From positions 210,205 through 274,204 of the forward strand of contig JAKFFE010000032.1 in NCBI GenBank assembly GCA_036675345.1: DNA of 64,000 bases, given 5' to 3'. Source of the stretch: JALYOC01 sp036675345. GTDB lineage: Bacteria; Myxococcota; Myxococcia; Myxococcales; Myxococcaceae. The stretch's first letter is position 1, and each line of letters begins with the position of its first letter. The notes under the pieces were generated by a model. It was given only the letters and a program-made list of their open reading frames with translations. It searched no databases and had not been told where the DNA came from. Shown piece after piece: positions 1 to 8,650 of this stretch. The translations under genes and the position numbers were made by a program.

Positions 1-1
1 G

Positions 2-403
2 AAGGTCAGCGCCCGCTACGAGCAGGCGGACGGGGGCTGGGTGGAGATTCCCCTGGCCACCGGCGAGCGCCCGCTGATCGAGCCCACCCAGCGGCTGGAA
101 CTGGCCACCAACCTCTCCTTGAACAACTACCGGGTCCGGCTGTTCGACGAGGTGGACCGGGCAATGGAGTCCGACGACGAGGCGGAGGACGGCGCCGGTT
201 CGTTGACCTACCGGATCCTGCTGGGCGCGCCGCTGAAGACCGGCCACCGGTACACCCTGTCCCTGGACGCGCAGACCGGGTCGGCGATCACCGACATCGG
301 CGGGAGGATCCACCCCGACCAGCGGTTCGAGTTCCAGGTGGCCGGGGAGAAGGAGAAGCCGGCGCCCCCGCCGAAGAAGCCAGCCCGGAAGAAGCGACGG
401 TAG
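2..403 (+). CDS. C-terminal part of an unidentified protein (5' end outside window)
   Basis: The reading frame is open from the first full codon of the window, so the gene starts upstream and only its last 133 residues are visible. The visible part is a beta-rich domain with phrases such as GHRYTLSLDAQTGSAITDIG, resembling the Ig-like or carboxypeptidase-regulatory folds often seen in secreted myxobacterial proteins. It ends in a Lys/Pro-rich tail (KPAPPPKKPARKKRR). No catalytic motif is visible and I do not recognise the family. The gene converges on the aldehyde dehydrogenase with only 4 nt between the two stop codons. An internal GTG at 41 could be read as a start, but the same frame continues in good coding style upstream of it. 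Confidence 0.6.
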   Translation, partial: KVSARYEQADGGWVEIPLATGERPLIEPTQRLELATNLSLNNYRVRLFDEVDRAMESDDEAEDGAGSLTYRILLGAPLKTGHRYTLSLDAQTGSAITDIGGRIHPDQRFEFQVAGEKEKPAPPPKKPARKKRR

Positions 404-407
404 CCCG

Positions 408-1838
408 CTACCCCGCCAGCTTCCGCATCATCGCTACCACCCGCTTGATCCGCTCTCCGGAGTACGGGGGATGGAGCAGCTTCACGAAGTTGGCCTTCCC
501 CTGATGGACCACCGCGCGCTCGTGGGAGAAGGCCTTGAAGCCGAACTCACCGTGGTAGCTGCCGTGGCCGGAGTGTCCGACGCCACCGAACGGGAGGTTG
601 GGGTTCCCCAGGTGGATGAGGACGTTGTTCACCACGCTGCCTCCGGCGGTGGTGTTCTTCAGCATCCGCTCCACCGCCTTGCCGTCCTTGGCGAAGATGT
701 AGAGGGCCAGCGGCTTGTCCTTGGCGTCGATCCGGCGGAACACTTCTTCCTCCGTCTCGTAGGTCAGCACCGGGAGCACCGGCCCGAAGATCTCCTCCTG
801 CATCACCTTGGCGTCCTCCGGGACTGAGGCCAGCACGGTGGGCGAGATGTACCGTTCCTGGGCGTTGGACTCTCCGCCCACCACCACCCTGGCGCCCCGG
901 TTCCGGGCATCTTCGATCAAGCCCGACAGCCGCCGGAACGCCGCCTCGTCCACCACCCGGCACAGGTCCGGTGAGCTGGCCCGGGCGGCCTCCGTCTCGC
1001 CGTAGCTGACCGCCACCCGCTGGCGCAGCGCCTCCAGCAGCGCCGCCTCCTGCGACTTGTGGACCAGCACGTAGTCCGGGGCCACGCAGGTCTGCCCGCC
1101 GTTGACGAACTTTCCCCAGATCAGCTGCTCGGCCGCGTCCTTCACGTCCGCGCTGGGGTGGACGATCGCCGGCGACTTGCCGCCCAGCTCCAGGGTCACC
1201 GTGGCCAGGTGCTTGGCCGCGGCGGCCATCACCAGCTTCCCGATCTGGGTGCTGCCGGTGAAGAAGATGTGATCGAACGGCAGGTCCAACAGCGCCTGGG
1301 CCACCTCCGGGCCGCCCTCGAACAGGGTCACCTCCTCGGGGGGGAAGACCTTCTCGATGATCCCGCGCAGCACCTGGGAGGTGTGGGGAGTCTTCTCCGA
1401 CGGTTTGAGGATCACGCAGTTGCCCGCGGCCACCGCCGCCAGCAACGGGGCCATCAGCAGCTGAAAGGGGTAGTTCCAGGGCGAGAGGATCAGGGTGTTG
1501 CCCTTGGGCTCGTAGCGGATCTCCCCGCTGGTCCCGAACAGGGTCATCGGGGTGGAGACCTTGCGGACCTTCATCCACCGCGGCAGGTGGGAGATCGCGT
1601 CCTTGATCTCCGAGAGGGTGACCAGGATCTCGGTGATCTCGGTCTCCGCCGGGGGCTTCTTGAAGTCGGCGTACAGCGCGTCACAGATCGCCTGTCGCTG
1701 GCCGTCGATCGCGTCCCGGAGCCGGCGCAGCTTCTCCGCCCGCTGCCTGGCCGTGGTGTGGGCGACCTTCCAACGGTTCGCCTTCTGGGCTTCGAAGGCG
1801 GCCTGGATCTCGCGGGTTCCGGTGGTCTGGATGCGCAT
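408..1838 (-). CDS. Aldehyde dehydrogenase family protein (class 3 / coniferyl-aldehyde type)
   Basis: NAD(P)-dependent oxidation of an aldehyde to the carboxylic acid. The 476-residue length fits the class 3 fatty/aryl aldehyde dehydrogenases, which are shorter than the usual ~500. The general-base Glu is E217 in LELGGKSP, the catalytic Cys is C251 in NGGQTC, and FTGSTQIGK near residues 193-201 is the Rossmann glycine motif. SPWNYPF at 119-125 is typical of the family. It is a soluble protein with no signal peptide and starts at an ATG. It follows the exonuclease gene on the same strand after a 51-nt gap and may be co-transcribed. The substrate cannot be told from the sequence; fatty or aromatic aldehydes are the usual ones for this class. 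Confidence 0.93.
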   Translation of the reverse strand: MRIQTTGTREIQAAFEAQKANRWKVAHTTARQRAEKLRRLRDAIDGQRQAICDALYADFKKPPAETEITEILVTLSEIKDAISHLPRWMKVRKVSTPMTLFGTSGEIRYEPKGNTLILSPWNYPFQLLMAPLLAAVAAGNCVILKPSEKTPHTSQVLRGIIEKVFPPEEVTLFEGGPEVAQALLDLPFDHIFFTGSTQIGKLVMAAAAKHLATVTLELGGKSPAIVHPSADVKDAAEQLIWGKFVNGGQTCVAPDYVLVHKSQEAALLEALRQRVAVSYGETEAARASSPDLCRVVDEAAFRRLSGLIEDARNRGARVVVGGESNAQERYISPTVLASVPEDAKVMQEEIFGPVLPVLTYETEEEVFRRIDAKDKPLALYIFAKDGKAVERMLKNTTAGGSVVNNVLIHLGNPNLPFGGVGHSGHGSYHGEFGFKAFSHERAVVHQGKANFVKLLHPPYSGERIKRVVAMMRKLAG

Positions 1839-1889
1839 GGAGCCAACTATGCGCGTTTCATCCGCCGGGTGCAGCGGAACAAGCCCTGC

Positions 1890-2762
1890 TCAGCCGTCGA
1901 GCTGACGATCCTGGGGTGCCAGCCGCTGCAGCAGCACCCGGTCCCGTTCAGTGTGCCCCAGCGCCAGCAGAAGCTTGGTGAGGTCGTAGAGCACTTCCCC
2001 GCGCTCGAACACCGGCATCGAGTCGTCGAAGGCCAGCTGGTCCGCCAGCCGGTTGAAGCCAATCTCCGCCACCGAGCGCAGGTTGATGGCGTCGTAGGCG
2101 TTGTACTCCACCAGCAGGCGCAGCGCGGCCAGGTCGGCGGTGTCCTCGTAGACGCGCCACAACTCCACCGCCTGCAGGCCCCCTACCCCGCGCAGGTGCG
2201 GCGGCCGGCCGATCCCGATCGCGTCCTCCACCGGCTTGAGCCCGCCACCCAGCCGCAGCTTGCGGACCAGCACCTTGAGGTCCAGGTGGAGGACCGGTTC
2301 GGGCAGCTCGCCGAAGTAGGCCTTCAGCACCGGGATGTCGAAGCTGCCGCCGTTGAAGGTCACCCACAGCTCGGATTCGCCCAGGGCGGTGGGCAGCTCC
2401 TCCAGGTTGCGACCCCGGATGAACGTCCGGATCCCCCGGGCATCGAACAGGGTCACCACGGTCGGCACCCGGTCCCCGTCGGCCTCGATGTCGAAGTACA
2501 CCGCCCGATCAGCGAAATGCGGAAACAGCCGCCAGTGCTCGCGGCCGGGCAGCAGCGAGACCAGGGTCCGCAGATCGCCGCCGGCCAGCGCGGCCCGGGC
2601 GTCGGCGATGGTGGCCCGCAGCTCCGCGTCCAGCTCCTCCGACACCACCGGATCCGCGCCCTCCCGAGGGAGGTCGTCCCAGGTCATCACCCCCCGCGCC
2701 CACAGGTCCTTCTCCCGCCAGGGGCCCACGCCGGGGATGAGCTGAAAGGTCCGCAGGAGCAT
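1890..2762 (-). CDS. YprB-like ribonuclease H-fold (DnaQ-type) exonuclease
   Basis: Predicted 3'-5' exonuclease-like protein of the YprB family. The RNase H-like core begins at VYFDIEADGD, whose Asp and Glu are the first metal ligands. It continues with WVTFNGGSFDIPVLKAYF (second Asp motif) and ends with EYNAYDAINL (last Asp motif). The N-terminal part (MLLRTFQLIPGVGPWREKDL) is a short helical module resembling a helix-hairpin-helix, common in this family. I chose the ATG at 2762 because it begins right at the conserved region. The frame extends to a TTG at 2858, adding 32 residues that look non-coding. The true substrate (DNA or RNA) is unknown. Cytoplasmic. Confidence 0.82.
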   Translation of the reverse strand: MLLRTFQLIPGVGPWREKDLWARGVMTWDDLPREGADPVVSEELDAELRATIADARAALAGGDLRTLVSLLPGREHWRLFPHFADRAVYFDIEADGDRVPTVVTLFDARGIRTFIRGRNLEELPTALGESELWVTFNGGSFDIPVLKAYFGELPEPVLHLDLKVLVRKLRLGGGLKPVEDAIGIGRPPHLRGVGGLQAVELWRVYEDTADLAALRLLVEYNAYDAINLRSVAEIGFNRLADQLAFDDSMPVFERGEVLYDLTKLLLALGHTERDRVLLQRLAPQDRQLDG

Positions 2763-2870
2763 CGCCCGCCCATGGTGCCAGAGGATGCTCTGGACTGCAC
2801 ACAAGTTCAGCCTGGCTGCCCGCTCCCAGGGACCAGGTGGGTCTTCGTTTGAAACCAAACCCCCAGGTGG

Positions 2871-4631
2871 TCAACGCCCGCCCGAGATCGCCCGCAGCTC
2901 CCCCTGCGCCCGACTCAGCCGGCTCTTGGCCTCGTTGAAACGCTCGATCGGCGAGCGACACATCTCGTGCGCCGTGGAGCCCAGGTTCTTGGCGCGGTCC
3001 GCACACGCCTCGAGGATCCGGCCGGCATCCGCCACCTCAGCATCGAAGCGGGCGACCTCGCTCTGCTTGGCCGCCTCCTGCGGAGAGGAGGGCGGCTTGG
3101 CGGAGGCAGTCTCCACCACCAGCAGGTCCGCGGTCGCGGCCCGGACCACCGCCTTCTCCAGCGCCTCATGCCCCGCCAACAGCCGCAGCACGCTGTGGGA
3201 GGGGACCGCGTTGCGGCCGCAGCCCAGGGTCGCCTCCTGCACCCCCACCCAGAGGTTGTTGTTCAGCGCGTGCTTCTTGAGCCACTCCCCCAGCCGCTTG
3301 TCCGGCAGCCGGTGATCGGTGGCCCCCTTGAGCGGGCTCCACTTCACCGGGAAGCCCGCGCCCTCGCACTTGCCGGCCTCGCCGTTGTCCAGCTCCAGCT
3401 GCACCGGGGCGGGACTGGGCGGCTGGGAGGAGCGCACCATCAGCACCGCCACCAGCCCTCCGTTGGGCTTGAGCAGCGCGCCCACCAGCCCGGTCTTGCC
3501 CAGCGTCTCCCCGGCGGCGGCGGCGTCCTCGAGATCGCTCTCCTTCAGCTTGGCCACCACCGCCTGCCACCGGGTGAGGTCCAGTCCCTCCGGCGGGGGA
3601 AGCATCGCGGTGGGGCCGTCGAAGGCGTAGTTGATCGGCAGCGCCAGGCCCAGCCCGTTGGAGTCCTTCATCATCATCGACAGCACGCCCACCACCCGTC
3701 CGTGGCCGTCCACCACCGGCCCACCGCTGTTGCCGGGGTTCACGTTGATGTCGATCTGCAAAAAGCCCACCCCGACGATGTTCCGCCCCACGTAGCTGAC
3801 CGTGCCGCGAGAGACGGTGAACTCCAGCCCCTTGGGGCTGCCGATCGCCGCCACCGGATCTCCGGCCTGCAGCACCGAGGCGTCGGCCACCCGCAGCGGG
3901 ACGCCCTCCCCTCCGGACACCTCCACCAGGGCCAGATCCAGCCGCTCGTCGCGCTGCCGGGTCCTCCCCAGCAGCTTGCGGCCGTCGTGGAGCACGACCT
4001 GCATCATCTCCGACTCCGGGCACACCGCGTGGGCGTTGGTCAGCACCTGGGTCTCGCTGATGAAGAAGCCCGCCGCGCGGGACTCCTTGCACCGCACCGC
4101 CACGGTGGAGCGGATGGCCCGCTGCACGGTCTCGGTGCTGGGCCCGGAGGTGGGCCGTTCCTCCGGCGCGAGGTCCACACCGCGTCCGGGAAGCAGCCCC
4201 TTGCTGGCCGCGTACCCGGCGCCCGCCACCAGCAGCACCAGGCCCACCCCCAGGGCGCGCTTCCCCCACCCTGGGCGTGGCCCCTCCGCGGCGGAGAAGG
4301 ACACGGCGGCCACCAGGTCCACCCGCTCGCCGTGGGCCACCACTCCCACCGCGGCCGCCTCGTCGATGAACCGCTGGGCCAACACCCAGGTGACCTCCCG
4401 GGCCAGCACCGGACGCGGCGCGCCCAGGGACCGCTGCACCTCGGCGAAGTCCCGTCCGGCGGGGGGGAGGCCCAGCAGCACCTTGGCCAACTGGAACCGC
4501 GCCTTGGCGTCGCGAACCGGCCCTTCCAGCACCACGTTCACCCGCAGGCTGGCGCCGCAGTTCCCGCAGGCCGGCTGGCCAACGGGGGAGGACTGGTTGC
4601 ACTCCGGACAGGGGATCTCTTGGCTGGCCAC
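2871..4631 (-). CDS. Membrane-anchored HtrA-like serine protease with N-terminal zinc ribbon
   Basis: 586 residues. A zinc ribbon at the N-terminus (C8, C11, C22, C25) is followed by an unassigned cytoplasmic segment and one membrane span at about 125-143. After that comes a trypsin-like fold: H201 in LTNAHAV, D232 in DERLDLALVEV and S302 in NPGNSGGPV form the catalytic triad. The cytoplasmic ribbon and exported protease suggest a transmembrane stress protease. No PDZ domain is recognisable; the C-terminal ~250 residues instead form an unknown domain with several Cys and a final helical stretch. The start is GTG. The upstream gap of 101 nt separates it from the NUDIX operon and may carry its promoter. 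The protease assignment is firm; target and signal are unknown. Confidence 0.85.
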   Translation of the reverse strand: MASQEIPCPECNQSSPVGQPACGNCGASLRVNVVLEGPVRDAKARFQLAKVLLGLPPAGRDFAEVQRSLGAPRPVLAREVTWVLAQRFIDEAAAVGVVAHGERVDLVAAVSFSAAEGPRPGWGKRALGVGLVLLVAGAGYAASKGLLPGRGVDLAPEERPTSGPSTETVQRAIRSTVAVRCKESRAAGFFISETQVLTNAHAVCPESEMMQVVLHDGRKLLGRTRQRDERLDLALVEVSGGEGVPLRVADASVLQAGDPVAAIGSPKGLEFTVSRGTVSYVGRNIVGVGFLQIDINVNPGNSGGPVVDGHGRVVGVLSMMMKDSNGLGLALPINYAFDGPTAMLPPPEGLDLTRWQAVVAKLKESDLEDAAAAGETLGKTGLVGALLKPNGGLVAVLMVRSSQPPSPAPVQLELDNGEAGKCEGAGFPVKWSPLKGATDHRLPDKRLGEWLKKHALNNNLWVGVQEATLGCGRNAVPSHSVLRLLAGHEALEKAVVRAATADLLVVETASAKPPSSPQEAAKQSEVARFDAEVADAGRILEACADRAKNLGSTAHEMCRSPIERFNEAKSRLSRAQGELRAISGGR

Positions 4632-4732
4632 CGGGAGACCATAGCGGGCAAACGGATTTTTCTCCGCATCCGGCTTTTCACCGGAAAGGGACCTCCCCGC
4701 CTCTCCCCGAACGCAAGGAGCTCGGCCCTCGC

Positions 4733-5152
4733 CTACCGGGTCCGCAGCTCCCCGCTGGCCATCGCCTCCAGCAGGGGGAGGTCCGCCTCGCAGAAGGGCA
4801 GCTGCCGCATCTGTTCCGGGGTCAAGAAGCGCAGCTGGGCGGCGCCCAGCGGCTGGGGGGTCCCCCGCTCGATCCGCGCCGCGAACAGCACCAGCTCCAC
4901 CACCAGATCCGGGTACTCATGCACGGTGGACCACAGCTGGCGTCCGACCTCGAGCTGGACCTCCAGCTCCTCCTGGCACTCGCGCACCAGGGCGGCGGAG
5001 TCGGTCTCACCCTGCTCCACCTTGCCGCCCGGAAACTCCCACAGCAACGCGCGGCTCCCGCCCGGAAGCCGCTGCTGCACCAGGAACCGCTCCGGATCGG
5101 TGGGGTCTGAAATCAGCGCCGCCACCACCCGCACGCGGCGCTGCGAGCTCAT
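4733..5152 (-). CDS. NUDIX hydrolase, MutT-like (8-oxo-dGTP diphosphatase type)
   Basis: 139 residues, the normal size of MutT. The NUDIX box lies at about residues 43-66: the GGKVEQGE start and the REcqEEL core with its metal-binding glutamates are intact, although the usual Gly after EEL is Glu. The family hydrolyses nucleoside diphosphates linked to another moiety, here probably oxidised nucleotides, because the fold around FLVQQR and WEFPGGKVE matches the MutT branch. The start at 5152 gives MSSQRRVRVVAALI and overlaps the stop of the BamB-like gene by 4 nt (ATGA), which suggests translational coupling. A longer frame upstream reads as non-coding. It is the last gene of the era-der-yfgM-bamB run on this strand. 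Confidence 0.88.
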   Translation of the reverse strand: MSSQRRVRVVAALISDPTDPERFLVQQRLPGGSRALLWEFPGGKVEQGETDSAALVRECQEELEVQLEVGRQLWSTVHEYPDLVVELVLFAARIERGTPQPLGAAQLRFLTPEQMRQLPFCEADLPLLEAMASGELRTR

Positions 5153-6312
5153 CCCCGACCCTGAGGCTGCAGGTACATCGAGTACAGGAACCCCAGGTTG
5201 GAGAGCACGTAGAGGTGCGAACCGAACACCAGCGGCGCGGCGCTCACCCCGTCTCCCGGATCCCAGCTGACCTGCTCGACGCCGGAGCGGGGATTGAGGA
5301 ACAGCAGCAGGTTGTCCTGGGGCACCACCAGCATTCCCCGGGCCAGCACCGGCCGGCGACCGGCGCGGTTCTTCAGCGCCTTGGACCACTGGCGCAGTCC
5401 GGTCTCGGTGTTGAAGGCGGCCACCTGGGCATCACCGGTGGCGTAGACCGTGCCCGCGTCCACCACCAGGTGGTTGATCCCGTTGGCGCTGGTGGTCCAC
5501 TGCACCTCGCCACTCTGGGCCTCCAGGGCGAACAGCCCGTCCTGGTAGGAGGCCACGTAGACCCGGCCGGCGGACTCGTCCAGCACCGCGGTGCTGTCCA
5601 CGTCGTTGAACTCCTTGCCGGTGCCCAGCTTCCGCTCCCACTCCAGGGTCCCGTCCTTCAGGTCCAGGGCCACGAAGAAGCCGTCGCTGAAGCCGACGTA
5701 CGCCCTTCCCCCGCCCACCACCGGGGTGGAGGCCCCGCGAATGGTGAAGCCGGTGGGGGGCTCCCGGCGGTACTGCCACACCCACTCCCCGGTGCTGCGG
5801 TTCACCGCGAACAGGGTGTCGGTCATCGAGGCCACCAGCACCAGCTCCCCGTCGATCACCGGGGTGGTGGCCAGCTCCTCCTTGGCGTCGTACTTCCACA
5901 GCAGCTCCCCGGTGCGGGCCTTGAGCGCATAGAGGAAGCCATCCGCGCCGGGCACGTACAGCGTCCCTTCGTGGACCGCGGCCCCGGCGTTGAACGGGCC
6001 CCGGGTCTCGAACTCCCACTCCTGCTTCCCGTCCGGGCTGATCGCCCGCACCACCCGGTCCCGGGTCAGCGCGTACACCCGCCGGGTGTCGGGATCGATG
6101 GCCGGGGTGGCCAGCTCCCGCGGCGCGTACTCCAGCAGCCCGGGGGAGACCAGCTGCACCCGCCAGTCGATGTCCCACAGGTCGGCCTGCGCCCGGGGGC
6201 CGGAGGCCAGGGCGCTGTCGCCCAGGGACACGGTCCGGCACCCGGCCAGCAGGGCCAACCCGCACAGCAGACTCAAGGCGGTGCGCAGCTTCAAGGTCCT
6301 ACCCTCCCGCAT
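5149..6312 (-). CDS. bamB: Outer-membrane assembly lipoprotein BamB-like (PQQ-type beta-propeller)
   Basis: 387 residues with a type II signal peptide ending in LLAGC (Cys25), so it is a lipoprotein. The rest is a series of beta-propeller blades with repeated motifs of the type GxLYALxxxTGELLWxY (for example ALKARTGELLWKY and ALDLKDGTLEWERK), about seven or eight blades in all. BamB is a periplasmic scaffold of the BAM complex that inserts beta-barrel proteins. Its place directly after a YfgM-like gene and der repeats the yfgM-bamB-der order known from Gammaproteobacteria, which supports the call. The ATG at 6312 overlaps the previous gene by 14 nt; a TTG at 6294 is an alternative start that would remove the overlap. 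Confidence 0.85.
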   Translation of the reverse strand: MREGRTLKLRTALSLLCGLALLAGCRTVSLGDSALASGPRAQADLWDIDWRVQLVSPGLLEYAPRELATPAIDPDTRRVYALTRDRVVRAISPDGKQEWEFETRGPFNAGAAVHEGTLYVPGADGFLYALKARTGELLWKYDAKEELATTPVIDGELVLVASMTDTLFAVNRSTGEWVWQYRREPPTGFTIRGASTPVVGGGRAYVGFSDGFFVALDLKDGTLEWERKLGTGKEFNDVDSTAVLDESAGRVYVASYQDGLFALEAQSGEVQWTTSANGINHLVVDAGTVYATGDAQVAAFNTETGLRQWSKALKNRAGRRPVLARGMLVVPQDNLLLFLNPRSGVEQVSWDPGDGVSAAPLVFGSHLYVLSNLGFLYSMYLQPQGRG

Positions 6313-7093
6313 CGACGCCCGCGGCGGGCGAGGCGGTGGGGATGGCCACGCCCTCGGCGGCCAGCAGGGTCAGCCGCTCGCGGGACATCCGGGAGGCGGC
6401 GCTGTCCGGGTGATCGCGCTCGATCTCGGTCAGCAGCTTGGCGGCCTCGTCCTTCTTGCCCTGGGAGATCAGGATCCGCGCCCGGTGGAAGCTGCCCATC
6501 CCGGCCAGGAACTCGGAGCTGTTCTCCTTGGCCAGCTGGTCGTAGACGCCCAGCGCGCCCTCCAGGTCTCCCTTGGCCTCCAGCGCGTAGCCCTTGCCCT
6601 CCAGGGCCTGGCTGCGGGTGGCCAGCTTGGCGGGAGCCTTCTTGAGGAACTCGTCGAAGGAGGCCAGGGCCGCGTCCGACTGTCCCAGCCGCAGCTGCGC
6701 CTGCCCCAGCGGGAGCGCGGCGGTGGCGGCGGCGTCGGTTCCGGAGTGGGCGGTGCGGAAGTCGCTCAGCGACTTGATCACCGCCTCGTCCTTGGCCTGC
6801 TGGGAGGCGAACGGGGCCTCGGGGGTCTCCAGGGCGTTGGCCGGGGCCGGGCCCTCGCGGACCGGACGCTCCAGCGGGGCCAGGGCCCCGCCCAGCTGGC
6901 GGGAGGCCTTCTCCTCGCCGCGCTGCGAGAAGTAGCTGGCCAGTGCCGCGGCCAACCCCACCAGCAGGACGACGATCACCGCGATCCCCACCGCCCGCTC
7001 GCGCTCCTTGAGCCAATCGCGGGCGTCGGTGCCAGCGCGCTGCAGCGCATCCGGCTGACGAAGTTCTTTCTTTGCGGTCATCTTCTGGGCCAC
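6299..7093 (-). CDS. YfgM-like TPR membrane protein (SecYEG-associated type)
   Basis: 264 residues: a short cytoplasmic N-terminus, one membrane span at about residues 35-54 (AVGIAVIVVLLVGLAAALAS) and a periplasmic domain of tetratricopeptide-like helical repeats (phrases such as AQLRLGQSDAALASFDEF and GYALEAKGDLEGALGVY). This matches YfgM, an ancillary subunit of the Sec translocon that hands substrates to periplasmic chaperones. The position between der and bamB supports the call. The first codon is GTG at 7093 with GGAGA just upstream; an ATG at 7081 is a reasonable alternative. The C-terminus is low-complexity Ala/Gly. Confidence 0.78.
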   Translation of the reverse strand: MAQKMTAKKELRQPDALQRAGTDARDWLKERERAVGIAVIVVLLVGLAAALASYFSQRGEEKASRQLGGALAPLERPVREGPAPANALETPEAPFASQQAKDEAVIKSLSDFRTAHSGTDAAATAALPLGQAQLRLGQSDAALASFDEFLKKAPAKLATRSQALEGKGYALEAKGDLEGALGVYDQLAKENSSEFLAGMGSFHRARILISQGKKDEAAKLLTEIERDHPDSAASRMSRERLTLLAAEGVAIPTASPAAGVDAGG

Positions 7094-7156
7094 GAACTTC
7101 TCCTCAAAAAAGGCGGCGGAATCTACTGGCGGCAGCGGGCTGGCACAACGCCCGAC

Positions 7157-8650
7157 TCACTCCCGCTTCTGGGTCTTGCCACGGTTCTTCTTCAACCGGG
7201 TGTTCTTCAGACGGGTGTTCTTGGGCGGAGGCGGCCGGGTGGCGCGCTTGCCGGGCCGTTCGCGGAAGAAGATCCGGATCGGCACCCGCAGATCGAAGGT
7301 CTTGCGGATCTGGTTGATCAGGTAGCGCCGGTAGGCGTCGGGGACGTCGTTGGGCTTGTTGCAGGTGACCGCGAACGCCGGCGGACTCACCCCCACCTGG
7401 GCCATGTAATACAGCCGCAGCTGCTTGCCGCCGATCACCGGCGTGGGGTGGTTCTCCTTCACGTACTCCAGCAGCTTGTTCAGCTGCGGGGTGGGCGCCC
7501 GGTAGTGCAGCTGGTCCGCCACCGTGGCCGCCAGCTCCAGCACCTTGGTGACCTTGGAGCCGGTCAAGGCGGAGGTGAAGATCACCGGCGCGTAGGCGAT
7601 GAACTTGAAGGCCAGCTTCAGCTCATCCCGCATCGCCCGCTGCTTGTCCCCGCCCAGCTTCTCCAGCTTGTCCCACTTGTTGACCACCACCAGCAGGGCG
7701 CGGCCCTTGTCCTCGGCGATCCCCGCCAGCCGCGCGTCCTGATCCACCGCCGGCTCGGTGGCGTCCACCAGCAGCACCGCCACGTCGCTGTTGTCCACGG
7801 TGCGCAAGGAGGCCACCACCGCGAAGGACTCCACCCGGGCGGCGATGGACCGCTTGCGGCGGATGCCGGCGGTGTCGGTGAGGATGTACTTGCGCTTGTT
7901 GAACTCCAGGGCGGAGTCGATCGGATCCCGGGTGGTGCCCGGAATCTCCGAGGCCACCAGGCGGTCCTTGCCCAGCAGGGCGTTGATCAAGGTGCTCTTG
8001 CCCACGTTGGGCCGGCCCACGATCGCCACCCGGACCGGCGCCTCCTTGGCGCGCTGGATCTTCTCCTCCCGGGTGGGGGTGGCGTGCTTCTCCTCCACCT
8101 CCTCCTCGTCGAAGGGGAACTCCTCCTCCTCCACCTCCGGCTTGGGCTCCTCCGGAGGCAGGGCGGCCAGCATCGCGTCGTCCAGCTCGTCGATCCCCGA
8201 CCCGTGCTCGGCGGACAGCCCGATCGGATCCGGGAAGCCCAGGGTGTGGAACTCGGCCAGGGCCACCTCGCGCTTGCGGGCGTCGTCCAGCTTGTTCACC
8301 ACCACGATGATCGGCTTGCCGCTCCGGCGGAGGATCTTGGCGATCTCGTGGTCGGCGGTGATCAGCCCGTGCTTGCCGTCCACCACGAACAGGATCACCT
8401 CGCACTCGTCCACCGCCAGTTGCGCCTGCTCGCGCACCGACTTGAGCAACGGATCGTTCTCGTTGGGAACGAAGCCGCCGGTGTCGATGATGGTCAGCTC
8501 GCGGTTGTTCCGCTCGATGTCCTTGTAGTGGCGGTCCCGGGTCACCCCGGGGAGATCCTCCACGATCGCCAGCTTCTTCCCGGCCAGACGATTGAACAGG
8601 GTGGACTTGCCCACGTTGGGGCGTCCGACAATTGCAACCAGCGGTCTCAT
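7157..8650 (-). CDS. der: Ribosome biogenesis GTPase Der (EngA)
   Basis: 497 residues with two tandem GTPase domains. G1 motifs are GRPNVGKST at residues 9-17 and again at 212-220. DTGG near 56-59 and DTAG in the second domain are G3, and NKLD at 119-122 and NKWD are G4. An acidic linker (about 168-188, many Glu) joins the G domains, and a KH-like domain follows the second one. The C-terminus is a strongly basic tail (PPPPKNTRLKNTRLKKN) longer than in E. coli. Der is needed for assembly of the 50S ribosomal subunit. It starts 4 nt inside the end of era (ATGA overlap), so the two ribosome GTPases appear translationally coupled. Confidence 0.97.
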   Translation of the reverse strand: MRPLVAIVGRPNVGKSTLFNRLAGKKLAIVEDLPGVTRDRHYKDIERNNRELTIIDTGGFVPNENDPLLKSVREQAQLAVDECEVILFVVDGKHGLITADHEIAKILRRSGKPIIVVVNKLDDARKREVALAEFHTLGFPDPIGLSAEHGSGIDELDDAMLAALPPEEPKPEVEEEEFPFDEEEVEEKHATPTREEKIQRAKEAPVRVAIVGRPNVGKSTLINALLGKDRLVASEIPGTTRDPIDSALEFNKRKYILTDTAGIRRKRSIAARVESFAVVASLRTVDNSDVAVLLVDATEPAVDQDARLAGIAEDKGRALLVVVNKWDKLEKLGGDKQRAMRDELKLAFKFIAYAPVIFTSALTGSKVTKVLELAATVADQLHYRAPTPQLNKLLEYVKENHPTPVIGGKQLRLYYMAQVGVSPPAFAVTCNKPNDVPDAYRRYLINQIRKTFDLRVPIRIFFRERPGKRATRPPPPKNTRLKNTRLKKNRGKTQKRE

